Assembly: GCA_903918125.1 (NCBI GenBank)
Contig: CAIXDB010000029.1
Location: 1-6,648, forward strand
DNA from: an uncultured bacterium
GTDB lineage: Bacteria > Patescibacteria > Paceibacteria > UBA9973 > Zambryskibacteraceae
Direction: 5' to 3'
Length of the DNA: 6,648 bases
Shown here: positions 1 through 4,629 of the stretch, piece after piece
Layout of the letters: the number at the start of each line of letters is the position of its first letter
Position numbering within the stretch: position 1 is the stretch's first letter
The notes under the pieces: generated by a model
Databases searched by the model: none
Told to the model about the DNA's origin: nothing
The model's input: only the letters and a program-made list of their open reading frames with translations
Made by a program: the position numbers and the translations under genes

Positions 1-20
1 AATCAGCTAAATATAAAAAT

Positions 21-488
21 ATGAGCGACACACACAACCGACTTTCGGAACATGAAGTAAAAAATATGGTTATTTCATGCATCGATTTTCGTTTCAACGC
101 AGACCTCCGCGGAGCGATTGCGCGAGACCTTGGCATCGCGGATTTTGACGAGATAAAACTGGCGGGCGGAGCGGGGAATTTGGCTTTGCTCGGGAGCGTG
201 GAGGCGGGCAAGGGCGAGCGACAGAAAACGGTGCTCGAAGACATTGGTTTGGCAGTCAATGCGCATCATGTGACCGACATGTACTTGCTGACACACCAAA
301 ACTGTGGTGCGTACGGTATGGCGGGGCACAGTTTTGCAAAGGAACTCGGCGCAGACGAGGAACATTTTCACGAAGGCGAACTCGCGCAAGCAAAAGATAC
401 TGTGACGAAAAATTTCCCGGGCGTACACGTGCACACCGGTTTCGTTTCCGTTTTGGCTGACGACTCGCTTTCGATCCACACAAACTAA
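21..488 (+). CDS. Small beta-carbonic-anhydrase-like zinc protein
   Basis: A 155-residue predicted cytosolic protein with the beta-class carbonic anhydrase signature. Cys20-x-Asp22-x-Arg24 (CIDFR) lies near the N-terminus and His92-x-x-Cys95 (HQNC) follows about 70 residues later. In the family Cys, His and Cys bind Zn2+ and the Asp-Arg pair gates the metal during CO2 hydration to bicarbonate plus H+. A glycine-rich stretch at 48-53 (AGGAGN) takes the place of the usual family loop. It is shorter than typical beta enzymes (about 200 residues or more) and resembles the compact CA-like proteins found in candidate-phyla bacteria. There is no signal peptide. The ATG at 21 has no Shine-Dalgarno and is preceded by AT-rich sequence. 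The TAA stop is one base before atpB, so co-transcription and translational coupling are likely. The zinc site is clear; carbonic anhydrase activity is inferred, and the fold could serve another role. Confidence 0.82.
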   Translation: MSDTHNRLSEHEVKNMVISCIDFRFNADLRGAIARDLGIADFDEIKLAGGAGNLALLGSVEAGKGERQKTVLEDIGLAVNAHHVTDMYLLTHQNCGAYGMAGHSFAKELGADEEHFHEGELAQAKDTVTKNFPGVHVHTGFVSVLADDSLSIHTN

Positions 489-489
489 C

Positions 490-1245
490 ATGAACATTTC
501 AATCGCACCGGAACAACTGACGCATATCGGCTCGCTCGGCATTTCGAACTCGTTCGTGATGATTTGGCTCGTGGCGATTTTCCTCATCGTTGTGGCGCAA
601 CTCATCTCCCGCAAAGTTTCGCTCGTGCCAAAACTGGCCCAGAACGGTGTGGAAATGGCGGTGGAAAGTTTGCTCGACATGATGAAGGGCGTGCTCGGCG
701 ACGAAAAATCCGCACTGAAATATTTTCCGTTCATCGCCACAATTTTCACGGTCATTCTCGCCTCAAACTGGCTCGGACTGGTGCCCGGCGTCGGCTCAAT
801 CGGATTTTTTGAACACGCGGTCGGCGCAGTGGCCGGTGCCACCTCGACTTTTGTACCATACCTCCGCTCACCGTCGTCTGACCTGAACTTCACACTCGGT
901 TTGGCGCTCATGACCATCATCACCATCAATATCATGGGCATCCGCGCGCTCGGCCTGAAAGTGTCCATCAAACGCTACCTCAATTTTTCCAGCCCGATCA
1001 ACTTTTTCATCGGCATTCTCGAACTCATTGGGGAGTTTGCAAAAATCATTTCGCTCTCTTTCCGTCTTTTCGGTAACGTTTTCGCCGGGGAAGTCCTGCT
1101 TATTATTATCGGTTTTCTCGTGCCGTATCTCGTGCCCGTGCCATTCATGGCTCTCGAACTCTTTGCCGGCTTCATCCAAGCCCTTGTTTTCTCGACCCTC
1201 ACCCTCGTCTTTTTGAGTCTTCTTGTGGAGAAACCGCATCATTAA
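490..1245 (+). CDS. atpB: F1Fo ATP synthase subunit a
   Basis: A 251-residue integral membrane protein, the Fo stator subunit whose half-channels carry ions to and from the c-ring. Hydrophobic segments lie near residues 21-40, 79-99, 133-151, 168-210 and 211-246. Family landmarks are SNWLGLVPG at 92-100, the Asp131-Leu-Asn133 motif of the third helix, SFRLFGN at 190-196 with the essential Arg192 (equivalent to E. coli Arg210), Glu201 (matching E. coli Glu219) and FIQALVF at 228-234 with Gln230 (matching Gln252). Glu223 sits where E. coli has His245. Length is in the normal bacterial range. The start at 490 is one base after the upstream stop, with no Shine-Dalgarno. Downstream, 451 bases separate it from atpE, far more than is usual in this operon. 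Identification is secure. Confidence 0.96.
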   Translation: MNISIAPEQLTHIGSLGISNSFVMIWLVAIFLIVVAQLISRKVSLVPKLAQNGVEMAVESLLDMMKGVLGDEKSALKYFPFIATIFTVILASNWLGLVPGVGSIGFFEHAVGAVAGATSTFVPYLRSPSSDLNFTLGLALMTIITINIMGIRALGLKVSIKRYLNFSSPINFFIGILELIGEFAKIISLSFRLFGNVFAGEVLLIIIGFLVPYLVPVPFMALELFAGFIQALVFSTLTLVFLSLLVEKPHH

Positions 1246-1282
1246 ATTTACAATTCTGTCATAAACTGATACTCTTTTGATG

Positions 1283-1286
1283 GGAG
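1283..1286 (+). promoter_or_regulatory. Shine-Dalgarno (GGAG) for the small ORF at 1295
   Basis: GGAG ends eight bases before the ATG at 1295, a good spacing. It is the only convincing Shine-Dalgarno before any start in the window, and it favours the ATG at 1295 over the in-frame TTG at 1277 and ATG at 1280. Confidence 0.5.
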
Positions 1287-1294
1287 TACAACAA

Positions 1295-1501
1295 ATGAGT
1301 ACAGGAAGATTGGTTTTTCCCATCGTAGACAAGGCCTACGATGAAGTGACGGGAATGGCTCACAAGTTTCGAAGACACTGGCGAGACATCATATCGCTTG
1401 GCATCGTACTTGCGGGTATAATGTTGACGTGCAAAAAGCATGGTTACAGGATATTTGTGGGGAAAAACGGCATTCCCCGAAAGGAGATTATTATTCCCTA
1501 G
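1295..1501 (+). CDS. Small basic protein of unknown function, one possible membrane segment
   Basis: Not recognised. A 68-residue ORF between atpB and atpE. The start at 1295 is chosen for the GGAG eight bases upstream; longer in-frame starts exist at 1277 (TTG) and 1280 (ATG). The protein has a charged N-terminal half rich in Arg, Lys and His (HKFRRHWR near 23-30), a hydrophobic run at about 32-46 that could be one short membrane span, and a basic tail ending in EIIIP. It does not resemble AtpI, the usual small hydrophobic accessory protein of atp operons. Codons such as AGA, AGG, ATA and GGG are more prominent than in the neighbouring atp genes, so it may be acquired or fast-evolving. The DNA also contains two perfect hairpins (1321-1343 and 1459-1478), so the region could instead be a structured RNA that happens to be open. 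A terminator-like hairpin follows the stop by 16 bases. Confidence 0.4.
   Translation: MSTGRLVFPIVDKAYDEVTGMAHKFRRHWRDIISLGIVLAGIMLTCKKHGYRIFVGKNGIPRKEIIIP
1321..1343 (+). other. Hairpin inside the small ORF (8-bp stem)
   Basis: CATCGTAG (1321-1328) is exactly complementary to CTACGATG (1336-1343) across a 7-base loop. It lies inside the small unknown ORF. Role unknown; it could be chance or part of a structured leader. Confidence 0.4.
1459..1478 (+). other. Hairpin near the end of the small ORF (6-bp stem)
   Basis: GGGGAA (1459-1464) pairs perfectly with TTCCCC (1473-1478) across an 8-base loop, with one more U-G pair possible outside. It lies about 20 bases before the small ORF's stop codon and could slow ribosomes ahead of the switching helices described downstream. 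Function is inference only. Confidence 0.4.
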
Positions 1502-1504
1502 TTT

Positions 1505-1534
1505 GTTTGGAAAAATAGTGACGCTGTTCCAAAC
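1505..1534 (+). promoter_or_regulatory. Alternative (antiterminator-like) helix
   Basis: GTTTGGAA (1505-1512) is a perfect 8-bp complement of TTCCAAAC (1527-1534), loop 1513-1526. Its 3' arm uses bases 1527-1530, which are also in the 5' arm of the 1517-1550 hairpin, so the two structures cannot form together. The 5' arm begins four bases after the small ORF's stop codon, so a ribosome paused at that stop would cover it. The layout resembles an attenuator; regulation is not demonstrated. Confidence 0.35.
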
Positions 1535-1550
1535 TCGGGATAGCGTCATT
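1517..1550 (+). terminator. Hairpin with terminator character, possibly bidirectional
   Basis: A 14-pair stem (1517-1530 with 1537-1550, three G-U pairs) closes a 6-base loop AAACTC; the outer core is TGACGCT/AGCGTCA. On the + strand the tail is only weakly T-rich (TTTCATGTT). On the - strand the hairpin is followed directly by TATTTTTCC, a better terminator tail. It lies just after the small unknown ORF and before the predicted atpE promoter. A partial or conditional terminator is plausible. Confidence 0.5.
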
Positions 1551-1563
1551 TCATGTTAAAAAA

Positions 1564-1592
1564 TTGCACTTTTTTGTGTGATTGTGTATGAT
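1564..1592 (+). promoter_or_regulatory. Predicted sigma-70-type promoter for atpE
   Basis: A -10 box TATGAT (1587-1592, 5 of 6 to consensus) lies exactly 17 bases after a weak -35 TTGCAC (1564-1569, only the TTG matching), with a T-rich spacer. Initiation would fall near 1599, just upstream of two adjacent hairpins and about 100 bases before atpE. An internal promoter here would let subunit c be made in excess of the other subunits. Prediction from motifs alone. Confidence 0.4.
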
Positions 1593-1609
1593 GAAAAGTA
1601 TAGTAGGTT

Positions 1610-1629
1610 TGAGTATGTTCGCATGCTCA
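1610..1629 (+). other. atpE leader hairpin 1 (8-bp stem, UUCG loop)
   Basis: TGAGTATG (1610-1617) pairs with CATGCTCA (1622-1629), including one U-G pair, closing a four-base UUCG loop. The closing pair is G-C and not the extra-stable C-G. It would lie about 10 bases from the predicted 5' end of an atpE transcript and could protect it from decay. Confidence 0.45.
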
Positions 1630-1630
1630 C

Positions 1631-1647
1631 GGGACTGACAACAGCCC
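1631..1647 (+). other. atpE leader hairpin 2 (6-bp stem, bulged A)
   Basis: GGG-A-CTG (1631-1637) pairs with CAGCCC (1642-1647) around an ACAA loop with one bulged A. It starts one base after hairpin 1 and is followed by the pyrimidine-rich tail TCTTATTATTTG. This could be a weak terminator or attenuator, or a second stabilising stem, ahead of the AU-rich unstructured sequence leading to the atpE start. Confidence 0.4.
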
Positions 1648-1696
1648 TCTTATTATTTGTTCGAATTATTAAGTTTTTAATTAACAAGAATTACAC

Positions 1697-1927
1697 ATGA
1701 CACCAGATACAATACGTTTTGTAGCAATCGCAGTGGTGATGTTCGGAGCGACAATCGGTCCGGCATTGGCTATCGGTAACATCGGCGCGCGCGGCGTTGA
1801 GGCAATCGGCCGAAACCCTGAGGCGGCATCGAAGGTCCAGACAGCGATGATTCTGTCGATCGCGTTCGCAGAAGCAATCGCAATTTATGCGCTTGTCGTC
1901 GCGTTGATTTTGAAATTCGTCGGTTAA
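1697..1927 (+). CDS. atpE: F1Fo ATP synthase subunit c (proteolipid ring)
   Basis: A 76-residue hairpin of two membrane helices, present in the enzyme as an oligomeric rotor ring. Helix 1 spans about 6-30 and carries the small-residue packing region (GATIGPALAIGNIGARG). The polar loop is Arg39-Asn40-Pro41 (RQP in E. coli), which contacts gamma and epsilon. Helix 2 (about 50-74) carries the ion-binding carboxylate Glu59. Aligned with the Na+-binding c subunit of Ilyobacter, the Gln of helix 1 is Ile26 here and the Ser after the Glu is Ala60, so the Na+ ligand set is missing and proton coupling is predicted. Pro22 in helix 1 is notable. The ATG at 1697 is preceded by AATTACAC without Shine-Dalgarno; a promoter and two hairpins lie upstream. 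Identification is secure. Confidence 0.96.
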   Translation: MTPDTIRFVAIAVVMFGATIGPALAIGNIGARGVEAIGRNPEAASKVQTAMILSIAFAEAIAIYALVVALILKFVG

Positions 1928-1941
1928 TTTTAGGTGAGTGG

Positions 1942-1962
1942 TGTCAAGGACCGTCCTTGACA
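1942..1962. repeat. 21-base palindrome, copy 1
   Basis: Half-sites TGTCAAGGAC (1942-1951) and GTCCTTGACA (1953-1962) are exact reverse complements around a single central C. It sits in the atpE-atpF gap with a sister copy whose centre is 33 bp downstream. As DNA it could be a dimer-binding operator; a one-base loop makes a simple RNA hairpin strained unless the innermost pairs open. It may belong to a dispersed palindromic repeat family. Confidence 0.8.
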
Positions 1963-1974
1963 TTTGGCTTCGCA

Positions 1975-1995
1975 TGTCAAAGACGGTCTTTGACA
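1975..1995. repeat. 21-base palindrome, copy 2
   Basis: Half-sites TGTCAAAGAC (1975-1984) and GTCTTTGACA (1986-1995) match perfectly around a central G. It differs from copy 1 by one compensated base pair (G-C to A-T at position 7) and the central base. It ends eight bases before the atpF start. The outer halves of the two copies can also pair with each other, forming one larger stem. Confidence 0.8.
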
Positions 1996-2003
1996 CACAA
2001 ACT

Positions 2004-2501
2004 ATGGGACAACTTCTTACAAATTTCGGTGTGGATTGGAAGCTCTTGCTGGCGCAGGTGGTCAATTTCGGTATTCTCTTTTGGGTATTGAAACGCTACG
2101 CATATCAGCCGATTCTCGATGTGCTCCATACGCGCGAGACAATCATCAAAAAAGGTCTTGACGATGCCAGTCAGGCAGAAAAAGAGTTGAAACATGTTCA
2201 CACGGAAGCAAACGTCATTCGCGGTGATGCAAAAAGAGATGCTCATGCGCTCCTCCAAACAGCGCATAAAGAAGCGGGTGATATCATCACCACCGCAGTG
2301 ACAGAAAGTCAAGCTAAAAAACTAGCAATCGTGGGAAGTGCCGAACGAGACATCGAGGAAATTCGCAAACGAAGTGAACAAGAACTCCGACAAAAGTCTG
2401 CGGAGCACATTGTCGCTGGCGTCAAAGCGATTTTGCAAGAAGAAATGACGCACGAGATGAACAATCGACTTATTCACAAATTAACCGCGAACCGCACCTA
2501 G
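2004..2501 (+). CDS. atpF: F1Fo ATP synthase subunit b (peripheral stalk)
   Basis: A 165-residue stator subunit that holds F1 to Fo and prevents alpha3beta3 from co-rotating. One N-terminal membrane helix spans about residues 13-32 (LLLAQVVNFGILFWVLKRY), followed by YQPILDVLHTRE, the typical Pro-containing transition. A long charged, coiled-coil-like helix runs to the C-terminus. The ATG at 2004 is chosen because it places the membrane helix where the family has it. The frame is open back to a GTG at 1938, with another ATG at 1974, but those 22 extra residues are encoded by the two palindromes and have no family counterpart. There is no Shine-Dalgarno. It ends two bases before atpH. Confidence 0.94.
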   Translation: MGQLLTNFGVDWKLLLAQVVNFGILFWVLKRYAYQPILDVLHTRETIIKKGLDDASQAEKELKHVHTEANVIRGDAKRDAHALLQTAHKEAGDIITTAVTESQAKKLAIVGSAERDIEEIRKRSEQELRQKSAEHIVAGVKAILQEEMTHEMNNRLIHKLTANRT

Positions 2502-2503
2502 CC

Positions 2504-2905
2504 ATGATTTCTTCGAGCAACATTGCCAAAGCCGTACTTGCGCTGACAGACAAGCATCCGCACAACGCGGAGAAAATCGCGGACGACTTGTTGAAATTCG
2601 TGCAGAAATATCACCTCGAAACGCAGCTCTCGACGATACTGGCGGACATCGAAACGGAGATGGCTGTACGCGCAAAGAAGGTTACCTTCCTTGTGCAGTC
2701 GCCGTATGCGCTCGATCACGCCACACTCACGCATATCAAAAAGTTCGCCGATGTGCCCGAACATGCAAAAACGGAAACTGCGGAAAATCGCGCGCTAATC
2801 GGCGGATTCCTGGCATATTGGCAGGACAAGAAAATTGACGGCAGTATCGCGCATTCGCTCGATGTGTTGCAAGACGCACTGGTTGCCGACACAAACAATT
2901 ATTAA
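2504..2905 (+). CDS. atpH: F1Fo ATP synthase subunit delta, short form
   Basis: The 133-residue OSCP-type subunit linking the b stalk to the top of alpha3beta3. The N-terminal part is helical ([12 protein letters not shown] then LLKFVQKYH). The C-terminal signature [20 protein letters not shown] (about 98-117) matches the conserved delta pattern in which Ile-Gly-Gly precedes Asp-Gly-Ser. It is clearly shorter than the roughly 175-180 residues of E. coli and Bacillus delta; the loss appears to lie in the N-terminal and linker parts. There is no sign of a frameshift, because both ends fit the neighbours tightly (2-base gap to atpF, 14-base gap to atpA). Position between b and alpha supports the call. 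Confidence 0.9.
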   Translation: MISSSNIAKAVLALTDKHPHNAEKIADDLLKFVQKYHLETQLSTILADIETEMAVRAKKVTFLVQSPYALDHATLTHIKKFADVPEHAKTETAENRALIGGFLAYWQDKKIDGSIAHSLDVLQDALVADTNNY

Positions 2906-2919
2906 TTATCAAAAACCAC

Positions 2920-4413
2920 ATGAGCACAGATACATTACTTTCAAGTTTGCAGAAAAAGATTGAGAACTCGTCACTCCGCGTGGATGTGGAAGAAATCGGT
3001 CGCGTGCTCGACGTGGGAGACGGTATCGCTCGCGTGTCGGGCTTGTCACATTGCCAGTCGTCGGAGATGCTCGAGTTCCCGGGCAAAATTTTCGGTATCG
3101 CACTAAACCTCGAAGAGGATTCCGTCGGTGTCATTATTATCGGTGATTTCAAAAAGATTAAAGAGGGTGACGAAGTGAAACGTACAGGCAAGATTCTGCA
3201 AATTCCGGTCGGCGACGCCTTTCTCGGCCGAGTCATCGACGCGCTTGGCAACCCGATTGACGGCAAAGGCGCAATCGCGCACACCGACTTTCGCACGACG
3301 GAAAAAATTGCGCCGGGTGTGATGTCACGCGAACCGGTGTCGCAACCGTTGCAGACCGGCATCAAGTCAATCGACGCACTCATTCCGATCGGTCGCGGAC
3401 AGCGCGAGCTCATTATCGGTGACCGCCAAACGGGCAAAACGGCAATTGCCGTCGACACGATATTGAACCAAAAAGGCAAAGGTGTGCTGTGCGTGTACGT
3501 GGCGATCGGACAAAAGGAATCAAAAGTGGCGCGTATCATCAAACAACTCGAAACCGCCGGTGCGATGGAATACACCACCGTCGTGCTTTCCGGCGCATCG
3601 CAAAACGCGGCGTATCCGTTCCTTGCACCGTACTCCGGAACGGCACTGGCGGAATATTTCATGGACCAAGGTAAGGACGTGCTCGTGGTGTACGACGACC
3701 TCTCAAAACACGCCGTGGCGTATCGCGAAATTTCACTTTTGCTCCGACGACCGCCGGGACGCGAGGCATATCCGGGCGATATTTTCTACTTGCACTCACG
3801 ATTGCTCGAGCGCTCGTGCCGTCGCAATGCTGAACACGGTGGCGGGTCAATCACCTCACTGCCAATCATCGAAACGCAAGCCGGCGACGTGTCCGCGTAC
3901 ATTCCGACGAACGTTATTTCCATCACCGACGGACAAATTTTCTTGCAATCGGGACTTTTCTACAAAGGTATTCGACCGGCTATCAACGTCGGCATCTCCG
4001 TGTCGCGCGTAGGTTCTGCCGCGCAAATCAAATCACTCAAAAAAGTGGTGGGAACGCTGAAACTCGACCTCGCACAATACCGCGAGCTCGAAGCATTCTC
4101 GCAGTTCGCCTCAGACCTCGACGCCGCAACCAAGAAAACGCTCGAACGCGGTGCGCGAGTGACCGAGTTTCTCAAACAACCGCAATACCGACCGGTGCCG
4201 GTGGCGATTCAAGTTGCGCTGATTTACGCCGTCAACAAAGGCCACATCGATGCGCTACCGATCAGTGAAATCCGCGAGTGGGAAAGCGAGCTTTCCGAGT
4301 ACCTCACCGCGTCACACGCGCCGCTTCTCGCGAAGTTGGAGAAAGGTTGGGACGCGGAGATGGAGACCCAGCTCAAAAACGCGTTGAGTGATTTTGAGAA
4401 GGTGAATGAGTAA
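2920..4413 (+). CDS. atpA: F1Fo ATP synthase subunit alpha
   Basis: The 497-residue non-catalytic nucleotide-binding subunit of F1. The N-terminal beta-barrel (about 25-95) includes [11 protein letters not shown]. Walker A is GDRQTGKT at 167-174 with Lys173 and Thr174; Walker B is VLVVYDD at 254-260. [20 protein letters not shown] (315-334) and [10 protein letters not shown] (360-369) are family hallmarks, the latter with Arg363, the arginine finger that reaches into the beta catalytic site. The C-terminal helical domain contains [15 protein letters not shown]. Residues 298-302 read RSCRR where many relatives have RAAKL; this is a mild local deviation, not a broken gene. The ATG at 2920 follows an A/C-rich stretch without Shine-Dalgarno. 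The TAA stop lies inside the left arm of the inverted-repeat element that fills the gap to atpG. Length is normal. Confidence 0.98.
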   Translation: MSTDTLLSSLQKKIENSSLRVDVEEIGRVLDVGDGIARVSGLSHCQSSEMLEFPGKIFGIALNLEEDSVGVIIIGDFKKIKEGDEVKRTGKILQIPVGDAFLGRVIDALGNPIDGKGAIAHTDFRTTEKIAPGVMSREPVSQPLQTGIKSIDALIPIGRGQRELIIGDRQTGKTAIAVDTILNQKGKGVLCVYVAIGQKESKVARIIKQLETAGAMEYTTVVLSGASQNAAYPFLAPYSGTALAEYFMDQGKDVLVVYDDLSKHAVAYREISLLLRRPPGREAYPGDIFYLHSRLLERSCRRNAEHGGGSITSLPIIETQAGDVSAYIPTNVISITDGQIFLQSGLFYKGIRPAINVGISVSRVGSAAQIKSLKKVVGTLKLDLAQYRELEAFSQFASDLDAATKKTLERGARVTEFLKQPQYRPVPVAIQVALIYAVNKGHIDALPISEIREWESELSEYLTASHAPLLAKLEKGWDAEMETQLKNALSDFEKVNE

Positions 4414-4464
4414 TTTGAAATTTTAAAATCTTGTCGAAAGCGTTTTCTTTTCGCCGGCTGCGCA

Positions 4465-4528
4465 GGCCTCGAGCACGGTTTTGTCAACGACCCGTGTGCA
4501 ACAACGGGCTCATTGACAAATCGAGGCC
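4465..4528. repeat. Inner three-part stem of the atpA-atpG element
   Basis: Three perfect helices are nested: GGCCTCGA (4465-4472) with TCGAGGCC (4521-4528), TTTGTCAA (4480-4487) with TTGACAAA (4513-4520), and CCCGT (4491-4495) with ACGGG (4504-4508). A 7-base bulge lies on the left side, a 3/4-base internal loop separates the inner helices, and an 8-base terminal loop closes the structure. Strong enough to form in RNA. Confidence 0.7.
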
Positions 4529-4541
4529 GAGCACTTGCTGA

Positions 4542-4560
4542 GAAACCCCGCTGGGGTTTC
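4542..4560. repeat. 8-bp GC-rich hairpin in the atpA-atpG element
   Basis: GAAACCCC (4542-4549) pairs perfectly with GGGGTTTC (4553-4560) around the loop GCT. No T-run follows on either strand, so it is not an obvious intrinsic terminator. It sits beside the right arm of the larger inverted repeat. Confidence 0.7.
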
Positions 4561-4629
4561 GAGGATACGGCGAAAAGGAAACGCCGAGTAAAAGATTTTA
4601 AAATTTCAGATTACGAAATACAAAACACC

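Larger units (their letters stand above)
4410..4614. repeat. Composite inverted-repeat element between atpA and atpG
   Basis: The left arm 4410-4456 and right arm 4568-4614 are both 47 bases and inverted copies of each other. The outer 23 bases match except one (GTAATTTGAAATTTT...), the next 7 are mostly different, and the inner 17 match except one (GCGTTTTCTTTTCGCCG). Between the arms lie a bulged stem (4465-4528) and a short GC-rich hairpin (4542-4560). The left arm begins at the last base of the final atpA sense codon and includes the stop. No transposase and no clear target-site duplication are visible. It could be a MITE-like or REP-like dispersed element, or a large RNA structure processed between alpha and gamma. 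It fills essentially all of the gap; the remaining 15 bases before atpG are A/C-rich. Confidence 0.75.

Noticed and set aside
75..971. Long open frame on the minus strand (298 codons) antisense to the CA-like gene and atpB
   Set aside because: It lies opposite two clearly recognised genes, has low-complexity composition and no recognisable domain; a shadow of the coding strand.
1398..1422. Perfect TATAAT at 1417-1422 with TTGGCA at 1398-1403
   Set aside because: The spacer is only 13 bases and there is no TGn extension, so a functional promoter is doubtful.
1942..1995. CRISPR repeat-spacer unit
   Set aside because: Only two 21-base copies with a 12-base separator and full internal symmetry; no further repeats or cas genes.
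1938..2003. Upstream GTG or ATG start giving atpF 22 or 10 extra residues
   Set aside because: The extension is encoded by the two palindromes, has no counterpart in subunit b, and would displace the N-terminal membrane helix from its usual position.
2736..3662. Minus-strand open frame (308 codons) antisense to atpH and atpA
   Set aside because: Opposite secure genes, Ser/Pro/Arg-rich translation without family motifs; a codon-usage shadow.
3811..3828. Possible frameshift or sequencing error in atpA at residues 298-302 (RSCRR where relatives have RAAKL)
   Set aside because: Family motifs continue in the same frame on both sides with correct spacing; simple substitutions explain it.
4513..4541. 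Perfect -35 hexamer TTGACA upstream of atpG, and the same hexamer at 1957 and 1990
   Set aside because: Each is part of an inverted-repeat stem and none has an acceptable -10 at 16-18 bases downstream.
4542..4560. GC-rich hairpin as an intrinsic terminator after atpA
   Set aside because: No T-run follows on either strand, and it lies inside a larger repeat element upstream of essential operon genes.
4513..4629. N-terminal extension of atpG from a TTG at 4513
   Set aside because: The extra 39 residues come from the inverted-repeat element; the conserved gamma N-terminus begins at the ATG at 4630.
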